Of a stretch of 64,000 bases of DNA, positions 1 to 8,019 are shown piece after piece (within the stretch, counting starts at the first letter, position 1; each line of letters begins with the position of its first letter). The DNA lies in contig NZ_JADNYP010000002.1 of the NCBI RefSeq assembly GCF_015680705.1, forward strand, positions 298,079 through 362,078, read 5' to 3'. Origin of the DNA: Pseudomonas fulva (GTDB lineage Bacteria; Pseudomonadota; Gammaproteobacteria; Pseudomonadales; Pseudomonadaceae). The notes below the pieces were generated by a model. It saw only the letters and a list, made by a program, of their open reading frames with translations. It had not been told where the DNA came from and did no database searches. A program made the position numbers and the translations under genes.

Positions 1-1
1 A

Positions 2-1600
2 GGCGCCGGGCTTGCGGGCGAGCTGCGCGTGCCCTTCGAGCGCACCCAGTCAGCCATCGACGCACTGGAAAAGCAGTTCCTGCAGAACCTCGACGATGCC
101 CGTCAGGCTTGGTCGCTGCTGATCAGCGATCCTCGCCGGCTCGCCGGCATCCCGGAGTCGGAACTCGACAGATGGGCGGCCAACGCGGCAGCTCGCAACC
201 TCGAGGGCTGGTCGCTGGACCTGCGAGAGGCCTCGGTGACTGCCGTCCTGGAATATGCGCACGATCGTGCCTTGCGCGAGCAGGTGTACCGGGCCGCTAC
301 CACGCTGGCTTCGAGCCTTGGCGACCAGCCTGTGCTGGATAACGCCCCGGTCTTGCAGGCGCTGGTACGGCTGCGGCAGGAACGAGCCCAGCTGCGGGGT
401 TTCGCCAATGCCGCCGAGGCGAGCCTGGAAACCAAGGTGGCCGAGTCCACCGAGCAGGTCGTCCGCTTGCTCGAGACGCTGATCGAGCACAGCCGCGCGG
501 TGATGACGCCGATCGCCCAAGGCATCGAGGCACTGGCCAGCGAACTTGGCTACGAGCAACTGCGTCCCTGGGACCATGCCTTCCTGGCCAGACGCTTGCG
601 CGAGCGGGACACGGGCGATCCGGAACAGCAGATGCGTGACTACTTCGCACTCGATCGTATCCTGGAAAAGCTTTTCAGATTTTGCGAGCAGCTGTTCGAC
701 CTCCAGTTCGTGAGCATCGCCGCCCATGCCTGGCATGAAGAGGTGCAGCTGCTGGAGGTTCGCCGGCAAGGCGTCACGCTGGGCCATGTCTATGTGGATC
801 CGTATGACCGGCCAGGCAAGCTGCCTTGGCCCTATGCCTTCGCGATTCGCACGCGGCATGTCGACAGCCAGGGCAACGTCACGCTTGCCGCCGCCTGGCT
901 GAACTGCTGCTTTGCCAGGCCCGACGCTGGCGGACCCACGCTGCTCGGGCATCTCGATCTGTGCAAGCTGTTCCATGAGTTCGGCCATTGCCTGCACCAG
1001 CTGGTCATGGGCAGTGACCACCGGCGCTTGAACAGCATCGAACGGCTGGGCACCGATGGCAGCGAACTGATTGGCAAACTGCTCGAGCAATGGTGCTGGT
1101 CGGCGAAGACATTGCAAAGCCTTTCCGCGCACGTGGCCGATGGCCGTCAGGCAGACCTGGCGCGGATCGAGCGCTGGCTTCAGGCCAGGCGCGCGCAACG
1201 CCACTGGACCCTGGCCAGGGACCTCAAGCTGGCCTGGTTCGATTTCGAGCTGCACCGCCTGCCCGCTGCCCCGCGCCAGCTGCAGCGACTGGCCAGCGCC
1301 GCCAGCCAGCGCACCTCGGTGTTTCCCGACGACCCGAGCGACCGTTTCGCCGAACGTTTCGATTACCTGGTGACCGGCTATGACGCCGGTTACTACTGCT
1401 ATCTCTGGGCCGAAGTGCACGCCGTGGACATCTTCGAGCGGTTCGAGCAGGCCCAAGGGGATGCGAAGGCGCTGGGGCGGCGCCTGCTTGAGGAGATCTT
1501 CGCGCCAGGGGGCGCACGGTCCATGAGCGCATCCTTCGAGGCGTTCCAAGGTCGGCCCTTGTCCATGCGAGCCTGGTCCGAGCGTCATGCTCGCAGCTAG
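2..1600 (+). CDS. M3-family metallopeptidase-like protein (5' truncated)
   Basis: The reading frame is open to the left edge, so the N-terminus lies outside the window; about 533 codons are visible, while M3 oligopeptidases are usually 650-700 residues. The zinc-binding HEFGH motif (codons at 974-988) is intact, and the downstream GSELIGKLLEQWCW segment fits the place where oligopeptidase A has the DAVELPSQ..ENWCW stretch that supplies the third zinc ligand. Near the C-terminus GYDAGYYCYLWAEV matches the family's GGYAAGYYSYKW signature, though the preceding histidine of the signature seems replaced (DYLV). Family members are cytoplasmic enzymes that cleave short peptides. This looks like a divergent paralogue of prlC/opdA rather than prlC itself. 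Peptidase activity is inferred from the zinc motif only. Confidence 0.8.
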   Translation, partial: GAGLAGELRVPFERTQSAIDALEKQFLQNLDDARQAWSLLISDPRRLAGIPESELDRWAANAAARNLEGWSLDLREASVTAVLEYAHDRALREQVYRAATTLASSLGDQPVLDNAPVLQALVRLRQERAQLRGFANAAEASLETKVAESTEQVVRLLETLIEHSRAVMTPIAQGIEALASELGYEQLRPWDHAFLARRLRERDTGDPEQQMRDYFALDRILEKLFRFCEQLFDLQFVSIAAHAWHEEVQLLEVRRQGVTLGHVYVDPYDRPGKLPWPYAFAIRTRHVDSQGNVTLAAAWLNCCFARPDAGGPTLLGHLDLCKLFHEFGHCLHQLVMGSDHRRLNSIERLGTDGSELIGKLLEQWCWSAKTLQSLSAHVADGRQADLARIERWLQARRAQRHWTLARDLKLAWFDFELHRLPAAPRQLQRLASAASQRTSVFPDDPSDRFAERFDYLVTGYDAGYYCYLWAEVHAVDIFERFEQAQGDAKALGRRLLEEIFAPGGARSMSASFEAFQGRPLSMRAWSERHARS

Positions 1601-2067
1601 GCTTCGCATGAAAAGTGCCTGCGCGGCCATTTTCCGCGGCGTGCCGCGCACCTGTCGAGTCTGATTCGCCGAACTCGTGGCGGCACATGCATGAGCGGCA
1701 AGATGTGGCCGTGGCACTGGCACAGCGTTTCGACAAGGTTGCGCATCGCCTGCGCTGGACGCGTGCATGGACTTCGGCCTGGATTGCACGGTTTTCTGCT
1801 CGCTGCATGGGCAATTCCAGTTGCTGTAGCCGGGCCTGGATGGCAGCAGTTGATGTTTTTTTGCTACTATGACGCCCCCCCCAGTGAAGCTGGAACGTCC
1901 GTTCTAGAGCCCGCCAATTCAGTTTGAGTTAAGTTTTCCTCGGTAGCGTAGGAAATCAGTCCGCAGCAACTGTGATTTATACCGTGTACCTGTCATCCAA
2001 CAGCTGCATGGCCTGCATTTTTCACCGGTAAAATGGACTTGCCTTCACACCGTCAAGAGGATGAATC
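1601..2067. other. Intergenic region before carbonic anhydrase gene, no gene seen
   Basis: About 470 bases between the peptidase gene and the carbonic anhydrase gene. The first part is GC-rich like the coding DNA; from about 1850 it becomes T-rich and contains a run of C at 1875-1882, which is more typical of a promoter or leader. I could not place a convincing -35/-10 pair with correct spacing. A GCGCGGC/GCCGCGC inverted repeat near 1621-1648 could end transcription of the peptidase gene but has no T-tract. Confidence 0.4.
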
Positions 2068-2787
2068 ATGCCCGTCAAGGACCCATCCAAGCCCGCCCCG
2101 GCTGTTCCCGCCGAGAGCGCGGATGCTGCCCTGAAGCATATCGTCGACGGCTTCCTGCGGTTTCACACCGAAGTTTTCCCCGAACAGCAGGAGCTGTTCA
2201 AGAAACTTGCCACCGCGCAGAAGCCGCGAGCCATGTTCATCACCTGCGCCGACTCGCGCATCGTGCCTGAACTGATCACCCAGAGCTCCCCAGGCGACTT
2301 GTTCGTCACCCGCAACGTTGGCAACGTGGTACCGCCGTACGGCCAGATGAACGGTGGCGTCTCGACTGCCATCGAATACGCGGTGCTTGCCCTGGGCGTG
2401 CATCACATCATCGTCTGCGGACATTCCGATTGTGGCGCGATGCGAGCGGTGCTCAACCCGCATTCGCTGGAGAAGATGCCGACCGTCAAGGCCTGGCTGC
2501 GCCATGCCGAGGTCGCCCGGACCGTGGTCGAGGACAACTGCTCCTGTTCCAACGAGCACGAGAGCATGCAGGTACTGACCAAGGAAAACGTCATTGCCCA
2601 GCTCCAGCACCTGCGTACCCACCCTTCGGTGGCATCGCGCCTGGCGGCCGGTCAGCTGTACATCCATGGCTGGATCTACGACATCGAGACCAGCCAGATC
2701 GAAGCCTACGACGCCACCAGCGACAGCTTCGTGCCATTGACCGCAGGCGATACGATTCCCTGCGCGACGCCGAGAGGCCGCTACTAA
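2068..2787 (+). CDS. Beta-class carbonic anhydrase
   Basis: Reversible hydration of CO2 to bicarbonate in the cytoplasm. The 239-residue protein has the beta-class zinc site: Cys and Asp in ITCADSR (about residues 58-64) and the His-x2-Cys pair in VCGHSDCGA (about 114-122). The NVGN and GGVSTAIEYAV segments between them are also typical. The ATG at 2068 follows AAGAGGA at good distance, so this start is preferred over an overlapping out-of-frame ATG at 2061. A Pro/Ala-rich tail of about 15 residues precedes the conserved domain; it is not a signal peptide. The next gene downstream is a SulP transporter, an arrangement also found in P. aeruginosa, which suggests a joint role in inorganic carbon supply or pH balance. 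Confidence 0.93.
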   Translation: MPVKDPSKPAPAVPAESADAALKHIVDGFLRFHTEVFPEQQELFKKLATAQKPRAMFITCADSRIVPELITQSSPGDLFVTRNVGNVVPPYGQMNGGVSTAIEYAVLALGVHHIIVCGHSDCGAMRAVLNPHSLEKMPTVKAWLRHAEVARTVVEDNCSCSNEHESMQVLTKENVIAQLQHLRTHPSVASRLAAGQLYIHGWIYDIETSQIEAYDATSDSFVPLTAGDTIPCATPRGRY

Positions 2788-2960
2788 GCGACCCGGGTAT
2801 CCATCGGTGACCGGTCGCACCTGCGGTGCGGCCTGCCATCGACTGCCTTGAATCCCCTGATCGGCTTGCCGGCCTCGCTGGCGGCTGGCGCCTGCGCGTC
2901 TTTCGGGGACCTTGTGCCATCGACCACTGGAATGGTCGTGAAACTGAGAGAGGGAACAAC

Positions 2961-4490
2961 ATGGTGAACAAGACACAGATCCAAGCGGCCCTGCCGCGCG
3001 AACTGCTGGCCTCGGTGGTGGTTTTCCTGGTAGCCCTGCCACTGTGCATGGGTATCGCCATCGCTTCGGGCATGCCGCCGGCCAAGGGCCTGATCACCGG
3101 AATCATCGGTGGGATAGTGGTCGGCTTCCTGGCCGGCTCGCCGTTGCAGGTCAGTGGCCCGGCCGCTGGCCTGGCGGTACTGGTGTTCGAACTGGTGCGC
3201 CAGCATGGCGTGGCGATGCTTGGCCCCATCCTGCTGCTGGCCGGCCTGCTGCAGCTGCTGGCGGGGCGCATGCGGCTGGGCTGCTGGTTCCGGGTTACCG
3301 CGCCGGCAGTGGTCTATGGCATGTTGGCGGGGATCGGCGTGCTGATCGTGCTGTCGCAGGTGCATGTGATGTTCGATACCGCGCCACAGCCCTCCGGCGT
3401 GCAGAACCTGCTGGGGTTCCCGACCACGCTGGCGGCGGCCTTGCCGCTGGAGAGCGACGGCGCTGCCTGGCAGGCCGGCCTGCTGGGCCTTGGCACCATT
3501 GGCGTGATGTGGACCTGGGAGCGCTGGCGGCCACGACGGCTGCGCTTCGTGCCAGGTGCGCTGCTCGGCGTGATGAGCATGACCTTGATCAGCCTCTGGC
3601 TGGCATTGCCGGTGAAGCGGGTGCAGGTGCCGGCGGATCTGTCGCAAGCCATCGACTGGCTGCGCCCGGATGATCTGTTCAAGCTGGCCGATCCGAGCCT
3701 GTTGATGGCTGCCGTCGCCCTGGCCTTCATCGCCAGCGCCGAGACGCTGCTGTCGGCGGCGGCAGTGGACCGCATGCACAGTGGGCAGCGCTCGGACTTC
3801 GATCGCGAGCTGTCCGCGCAAGGCGTCGGCAACATGCTCTGCGGGATCCTCGGGGCACTGCCTATGACGGGCGTGATCGTACGCAGTTCGGCCAACGTGC
3901 AGGCCGGTGCCAGAACCCGGGCTTCGGCGATCCTCCATGGTATCTGGCTGCTGGCGTTCGTGGTCGTGCTGGGCAGCGTGCTGCAACGGATCCCGGTGGC
4001 GAGCCTGGCCGGGGTGCTGGTTTACACCGGGGTGAAGCTGGTGGACTTCAAGGCGCTGCGCGGCCTGCGACGCTATGGTCGGTCACCGGTGCTGATCTAT
4101 GCCGCCACGGCCTTGGCGATCATCTTCAGCGACCTGCTGACCGGCGTGCTGCTGGGCTTCGCGCTGACCCTGCTCAAGCTGGCGCTCAAGGCCGCCCGGC
4201 TCAAGATCCATCTCGTGGACTTGCCTGAGCCCGGCCACAAGGCGTTGCGCCTGAGCGGCGCGGCCACCTTCCTGAAGGTCCCTGCCCTGACCCAGGTGCT
4301 CGAGCGGGTGCCAGCCGGCACCACCTTGCATGTGCCGCTGGCGAATCTGAGCTACATCGACCATTCCTGCCTCGAGCTGCTGGAAGACTGGGGTCGTGCC
4401 AACCAGTCGGTCGGCACCCGGCTGCTGATCGAACAGCGCGGACTCAAGCGCAGGATCGAAGGGCGGCTGCGCAGCGCTGCCGAAGTCTGA
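2961..4490 (+). CDS. SulP-family anion transporter (likely bicarbonate)
   Basis: Inner-membrane transporter of the SulP family, 509 residues from the ATG at 2961, preceded by GAGAGGGA. An in-frame ATG exists at 2826 but would add 45 polar residues without a ribosome site. The N-terminus has the family start PRELLASVVVFLVALPLC, followed by about ten hydrophobic segments including GITGIIGGIVVGFL-like and SADTLL-like (ASAETLLSAAAVDRM) stretches. The C-terminal ~70 residues look like a short STAS domain. SulP proteins carry sulfate, bicarbonate or dicarboxylates; the neighbouring carbonic anhydrase makes bicarbonate the best guess, but substrate cannot be read from the sequence. It ends exactly where the convergent gene on the other strand ends. 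Confidence 0.88.
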   Translation: MVNKTQIQAALPRELLASVVVFLVALPLCMGIAIASGMPPAKGLITGIIGGIVVGFLAGSPLQVSGPAAGLAVLVFELVRQHGVAMLGPILLLAGLLQLLAGRMRLGCWFRVTAPAVVYGMLAGIGVLIVLSQVHVMFDTAPQPSGVQNLLGFPTTLAAALPLESDGAAWQAGLLGLGTIGVMWTWERWRPRRLRFVPGALLGVMSMTLISLWLALPVKRVQVPADLSQAIDWLRPDDLFKLADPSLLMAAVALAFIASAETLLSAAAVDRMHSGQRSDFDRELSAQGVGNMLCGILGALPMTGVIVRSSANVQAGARTRASAILHGIWLLAFVVVLGSVLQRIPVASLAGVLVYTGVKLVDFKALRGLRRYGRSPVLIYAATALAIIFSDLLTGVLLGFALTLLKLALKAARLKIHLVDLPEPGHKALRLSGAATFLKVPALTQVLERVPAGTTLHVPLANLSYIDHSCLELLEDWGRANQSVGTRLLIEQRGLKRRIEGRLRSAAEV

Positions 4491-5576
4491 TCAGTCTTCC
4501 TCGAGCACGATCATCTTCGGCGACCCCGGCCAGGTACCGGTCAGGTGGATGGTCCGAGTGCCGCCCACCCACTGGCTGAGCGGCGTATTCCATTCGCGCA
4601 CCTGGATATCGTTGCTGCCGACGTTGACGAACTCGGCAGTCACCCTCAGGCGCGTGGCAGTGAGTGGAATGTCGTTGAAGTTGGCGGAGCTGCCGCCGAG
4701 GATGGTGGCGCTGCGTTCGACCCTGCCGCCCGGCGTGTCATAGGACACGTTCACCTTGGTGATGTAGGTAGTTGCCGACGTGGCCTTGCTGTCCACGTGC
4801 AATTTCAGGCTGCCGAGCTTGCCGATCCAGTTGGGGATCAACAGCTCGCTGCCGGCGAAGGAGGTGAAGCTGTAGGCCAGCGGCAGCGGTACGCCAGGAA
4901 TTTCCCCGCTCTTGGCAGGCAGCGTATGGGTCTCGACGGCGGCGCTGTCGCGGGACACGATGAAACTGGCCTTGCCGCTGCCAACGATGCCCGAGTCACC
5001 TAGCAGCGTGTTGAGCCCACTGGCGGTGCCAGCCAGAGAGAACCTGGCGTCCTTCTTCTTTGCCCCGGCATTGATGCCACTGCTGGCATGGATCACGCTG
5101 GTGACGACCCCGAAACCTTCCGAGATGCCCTTGTCGGTGGCCATGCCGACGCGCTTGGCCTGTTCGTGCAGCCAGCGGTAATGCTCCTGGATCAAGGCCA
5201 TGTCGCTCAGGCGCTCTTCGGAGTGGATGGCGAATTCGGAGGCGATGGAGGCTTCCCGGCCAAAGCTCCATTCGATGGTGGTGTCGGGCTTGACCTGGGC
5301 ACCGCTGGCCGGGTCGGTCACCGTGCCGCCTACAGTGGCCTGGCTTTCGCGCCGGCTGACGTCTTTCGAACTGATGTTCCACTTGCGGCTCTGTTCGACC
5401 TTCACGGTCTGGACCTTGGGCAGGCTTTCCTTGACCAGGGTGAACTCGCCCGTGCTCGGGTCGACCATGCCGACCGCACCAGGCCGGATGATTGGGTTCA
5501 GGGCCCAGTTGCCCCACAGGGTGGAACGGCTGCCGCGCAGCAGGTCGGTGAAAAGGCGGTTCCAGCGAATCGTCAT
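4491..5576 (-). CDS. Putative pore-forming protein: gasdermin-like region plus cytolysin D4-like C-terminus
   Basis: 361 residues from the ATG at 5576, which follows AGGAAGAC at proper distance; no signal peptide. An N-terminal amphipathic stretch (residues 1-25, rich in W, L, R) leads into a beta-rich region. Residues 156-240 (FGVVTSVIHASSGINAG, then ARFSLAGTASG, then VETHTLPAKSG and LAYSFTSF) follow the order seen in gasdermin pore domains (VVTEVL..., GRFSLPG..., TVTIPSG..LAFRV in human GSDMD, as I remember it). Residues 262-361 contain YITKVNVSYD, then DIPLTATRLRVTAE, then REWNTPL and TIHLTGTWPG, in the same order as domain 4 of perfringolysin-type cytolysins, but the Trp-rich undecapeptide is absent. 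These are by-eye resemblances; family and function need profile searches. It could be a cell-death effector, an antagonistic toxin or neither. Confidence 0.45.
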   Translation of the reverse strand: MTIRWNRLFTDLLRGSRSTLWGNWALNPIIRPGAVGMVDPSTGEFTLVKESLPKVQTVKVEQSRKWNISSKDVSRRESQATVGGTVTDPASGAQVKPDTTIEWSFGREASIASEFAIHSEERLSDMALIQEHYRWLHEQAKRVGMATDKGISEGFGVVTSVIHASSGINAGAKKKDARFSLAGTASGLNTLLGDSGIVGSGKASFIVSRDSAAVETHTLPAKSGEIPGVPLPLAYSFTSFAGSELLIPNWIGKLGSLKLHVDSKATSATTYITKVNVSYDTPGGRVERSATILGGSSANFNDIPLTATRLRVTAEFVNVGSNDIQVREWNTPLSQWVGGTRTIHLTGTWPGSPKMIVLEED

Positions 5577-5589
5577 GAGCAGTCTTCCT

Positions 5590-5628
5590 GTCTGATTGAG
5601 TTGGCCGTGACGGACACGGCCATCAGAC
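5590..5628 (-). other. Hairpin in the leader of the pore-forming-like gene
   Basis: A perfect 8-bp stem TGGCCGTG/CACGGCCA with loop ACGGA (5602-5622) is extended by a GTCTGA/TCAGAC outer stem with a one-sided bulge. It sits just upstream of the ribosome site of the 361 aa gene and downstream of the 215 aa gene on the same strand. It could terminate the upstream gene or structure the leader; there is no T-tract. Confidence 0.4.
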
Positions 5629-5696
5629 GCTATCAATCAGCATGCGGACGGTATCAGCGGGAGCCGCTTCCTGGCAGGGCGGCCCGGATGCTCGAT

Positions 5697-6344
5697 TCAG
5701 TGCCTGGAGCCCAGTGCCAGTTCGACGTTGAGCTGGCGCGAGAGGCTCGGCCAGTCCTGCCACGCCGCACCCGTTTGCGGGCTGCACAGGGCCTGGCGAT
5801 AGCGCTCGACCGATTCCAGGGCAAAGTGCTCGTCGTCGAGCAGCTTGTCCACGGAATGATGGACCACCTCGTCAAGCTGGTTGGCGAAGGTTTCGCCGAT
5901 CAGCTGGTGGGCGATGAGATTGGCCACGGTGGTATCGACCGGGATCAAGGGTTGCTGGAAATGACGGATGTACACGTCGTTCACTTCCTCGACCAGGCGA
6001 TGGGCCAGATAGGCTTCGTCGAGCAGGCAGTCCAGGCCGACCTGATTGTCGACCTGCTCGGGCGGTTGCAGGAAATAGGCTTCGGCGATCCGCAGGACCG
6101 GCAGTACCTGGGCCTGGATGCCTGCTTCGCGAGCGACGCCATTGGCCGCTTCGAGCAGTTCCGGGACCTGGTCGATATAAGCGCCGACGAAGCGGGCCAG
6201 GATCTCCTGGGCATCATGTTCAGGTAGCTCGATGGCGCGGTGCAAGTGAGGCAACTGCTGCCCCAGGCGCAACCGGAGCTGGCCGGTACGGGCTTCGTGT
6301 TGGTGGGCAAGGGTGATCTGCTCGCGCACAGCGGCGATGTTCAT
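5697..6344 (-). CDS. Conserved hypothetical protein, predicted all-helical
   Basis: 215 residues, start ATG at 6344 preceded by CTGGAG. No signal peptide, membrane segment or known catalytic motif is visible. The sequence is leucine/alanine/glutamate rich, with helical patterns throughout (for example RFVGAYIDQVPELLEAAN and IAEAYFLQPPEQVDNQ). A gene of this kind, without assigned function, lies next to the cytochrome oxidase operon in other pseudomonads, as I recall. It is divergent from coxB with about 500 bases between and is followed 120 bases downstream by the pore-forming-like gene on the same strand, so the two might be cotranscribed despite the hairpin between them. Function unknown. 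Confidence 0.75.
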   Translation of the reverse strand: MNIAAVREQITLAHQHEARTGQLRLRLGQQLPHLHRAIELPEHDAQEILARFVGAYIDQVPELLEAANGVAREAGIQAQVLPVLRIAEAYFLQPPEQVDNQVGLDCLLDEAYLAHRLVEEVNDVYIRHFQQPLIPVDTTVANLIAHQLIGETFANQLDEVVHHSVDKLLDDEHFALESVERYRQALCSPQTGAAWQDWPSLSRQLNVELALGSRH

Positions 6345-6845
6345 GACAACTCCAGGGACAAGGTGTTACACAGAGAAGACACTAAGTTAGCTGGTCTTGA
6401 GGAAAACCTAAGATGGAATCGTTATAGGCAGCCATATTTATGACGTCAATTGGCATATGGTAGACCGGATGGCCGATAGAGCGTGGCAATCAGCCGTACA
6501 CGGGCTCGCTCCGACTCGATGAAATCTTGTTCATCCAGGCCATTGCAGCCATGCAGTCGCTGTCTATACTCCGGTTGAACGTGATTCGTTGATGAGGCCC
6601 GACTGCGTGCGCAGCGGCTCGGTCGTCGAAGTTCGCAGTCTTGGCACCGCTTCCCGCCTACGTGGCCGCCCTGGTTGATCCGACATGCAAGGCTCCCAGG
6701 CAGCACTGCCATTCCCGCCGTAGCACCGCCTACGACCCGTCACGGCACATTGCCTGGCCGCCCTCGAGTGCAGCGTCCACCCATCCAGCCCGGCAGGCTT
6801 CGCGGCCCATGCCTCCAGGACGACGAAACGATGAGGGGTCGCGCG
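6345..6845. other. Long regulatory region between the 215 aa gene and coxB
   Basis: About 500 bases without a supported gene. The left part (6345-6600) is AT-richer and holds the likely cox promoter; the right part is GC-rich and would form a long untranslated leader of roughly 270 bases before coxB. Short frames through this part lack ribosome sites and known similarity. Confidence 0.45.
6543..6570 (+). promoter_or_regulatory. Probable sigma-70 promoter of the cox operon
   Basis: TTGCAG (6543-6548) and TATACT (6565-6570) with a 16-base spacer form the best -35/-10 match in the intergenic region, pointing toward coxB. Transcription would start near 6577. Confidence 0.45.
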
Positions 6846-7970
6846 ATGCTGCATCCACGCGTCTGGACGGGCCTGTTATGTTCGGCGGCATTGGGCCAGG
6901 CGCATGCCGCCTGGACGGTCAACATGGCGCCAGGCGTCACGGACGTTTCGAGCGCCGTGTTCGACCTGCACATGACCATCTTCTGGATCTGCGTGGCCAT
7001 CGGCATCGTGGTCTTCGGCGCGATGGCCTGGGCGATCGTCAAGCACCGGCGCGCCACGGGCCGCCAGCCCGCGACCTTTCACGAGCATACGCCGGTGGAA
7101 ATCCTCTGGACGCTCGTGCCGTTGCTGATCCTGGTAGCCATGGCCATTCCGGCGACGCGGACCCTGATCGACATCTACGATGCCAGCGAATCGGATGTCG
7201 ACATCCAGGTCACCGGCTACCAGTGGAAATGGCACTACAAGTACCTGGGCGAGGATGTCGAGTTCTTCAGCAACCTGGCCACCCCTGTCGAACAGGTTCG
7301 CAACCAGGCAGCCAAGGGTGAGCACTACCTGCTCGAGGTCGACCAGCCCCTGGTGCTGCCGGTAGGCGCCAAGGTGCGCTTCCTGGTCACGGCCGCCGAC
7401 GTCATCCATTCCTGGTGGGTGCCGGCCTTCGCGGTCAAGCGTGATGCCATACCCGGCTTCGTCAACGAGGCCTGGACCCGCATCGACGAGCCGGGCCTCT
7501 ATCGTGGCCAGTGCACCGAGCTGTGCGGCAAGGACCATGGCTTCATGCCCGTGGTGGTGGAGGTGAAACCCAGGGCCGACTACGACGCCTGGCTGGCCGA
7601 TCGCAAGGCCGAGGCGGCCAAGCTCGAGGAATTGACCAGCAGGCAATGGACGCTTCAGGAATTGGTGGAGCGTGGCGACAAGGTCTATCACACGGCCTGT
7701 GTTGCCTGCCACCAGCCGCAGGGCCAGGGCTTGCCGCCGATGTTCCCGGCGCTCAAGGGCTCGAAGATCGCCACCGGCCCCAAGGAAGCACACCTGGACA
7801 TCGTCTTCCATGGCAAGCCCGGAACTGCCATGGCGGCGTTCGGCAGGCAGCTGTCGGAAGTCGACATCGCCGCCGTGGTGACCTACGAACGCAACGCCTG
7901 GGGCAATGACAAGGGTGACATGGTCACGCCAGCCGATGTGCTGGCGCTCAAGCAGGCGCAGGACCCATGA
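6846..7970 (+). CDS. coxB: Cytochrome c oxidase subunit II with fused cytochrome c domain
   Basis: CuA subunit of the terminal aa3-type oxidase, receiving electrons from cytochrome c at the periplasmic face. Order: signal peptide (ending near AHA-AW), two transmembrane segments (about residues 40-62 and 85-105), the cupredoxin domain with the CuA ligands in CTELCGKDHGFMP, and a C-terminal cytochrome c domain with CVACH, as in caa3-like subunits. I chose the ATG at 6846 because GAGGGG lies 7 bases ahead; the in-frame ATG at 6831 would add five residues and is possible. It heads an operon with coxA, ctaG and coxC. Confidence 0.95.
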   Translation: MLHPRVWTGLLCSAALGQAHAAWTVNMAPGVTDVSSAVFDLHMTIFWICVAIGIVVFGAMAWAIVKHRRATGRQPATFHEHTPVEILWTLVPLLILVAMAIPATRTLIDIYDASESDVDIQVTGYQWKWHYKYLGEDVEFFSNLATPVEQVRNQAAKGEHYLLEVDQPLVLPVGAKVRFLVTAADVIHSWWVPAFAVKRDAIPGFVNEAWTRIDEPGLYRGQCTELCGKDHGFMPVVVEVKPRADYDAWLADRKAEAAKLEELTSRQWTLQELVERGDKVYHTACVACHQPQGQGLPPMFPALKGSKIATGPKEAHLDIVFHGKPGTAMAAFGRQLSEVDIAAVVTYERNAWGNDKGDMVTPADVLALKQAQDP

Positions 7971-8019
7971 ACGCTGGCGCCGGGCCAGGCTCCGGATGGC
8001 GCAGCGCAGGAGATTCGAG

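Noticed and set aside
50..1789. Long open frame on the minus strand opposite the M3 peptidase gene
   Set aside because: It mirrors the codon bias of the real gene in a high-GC genome, has no known motifs and no ribosome site; the plus-strand frame has the HEFGH zinc motif.
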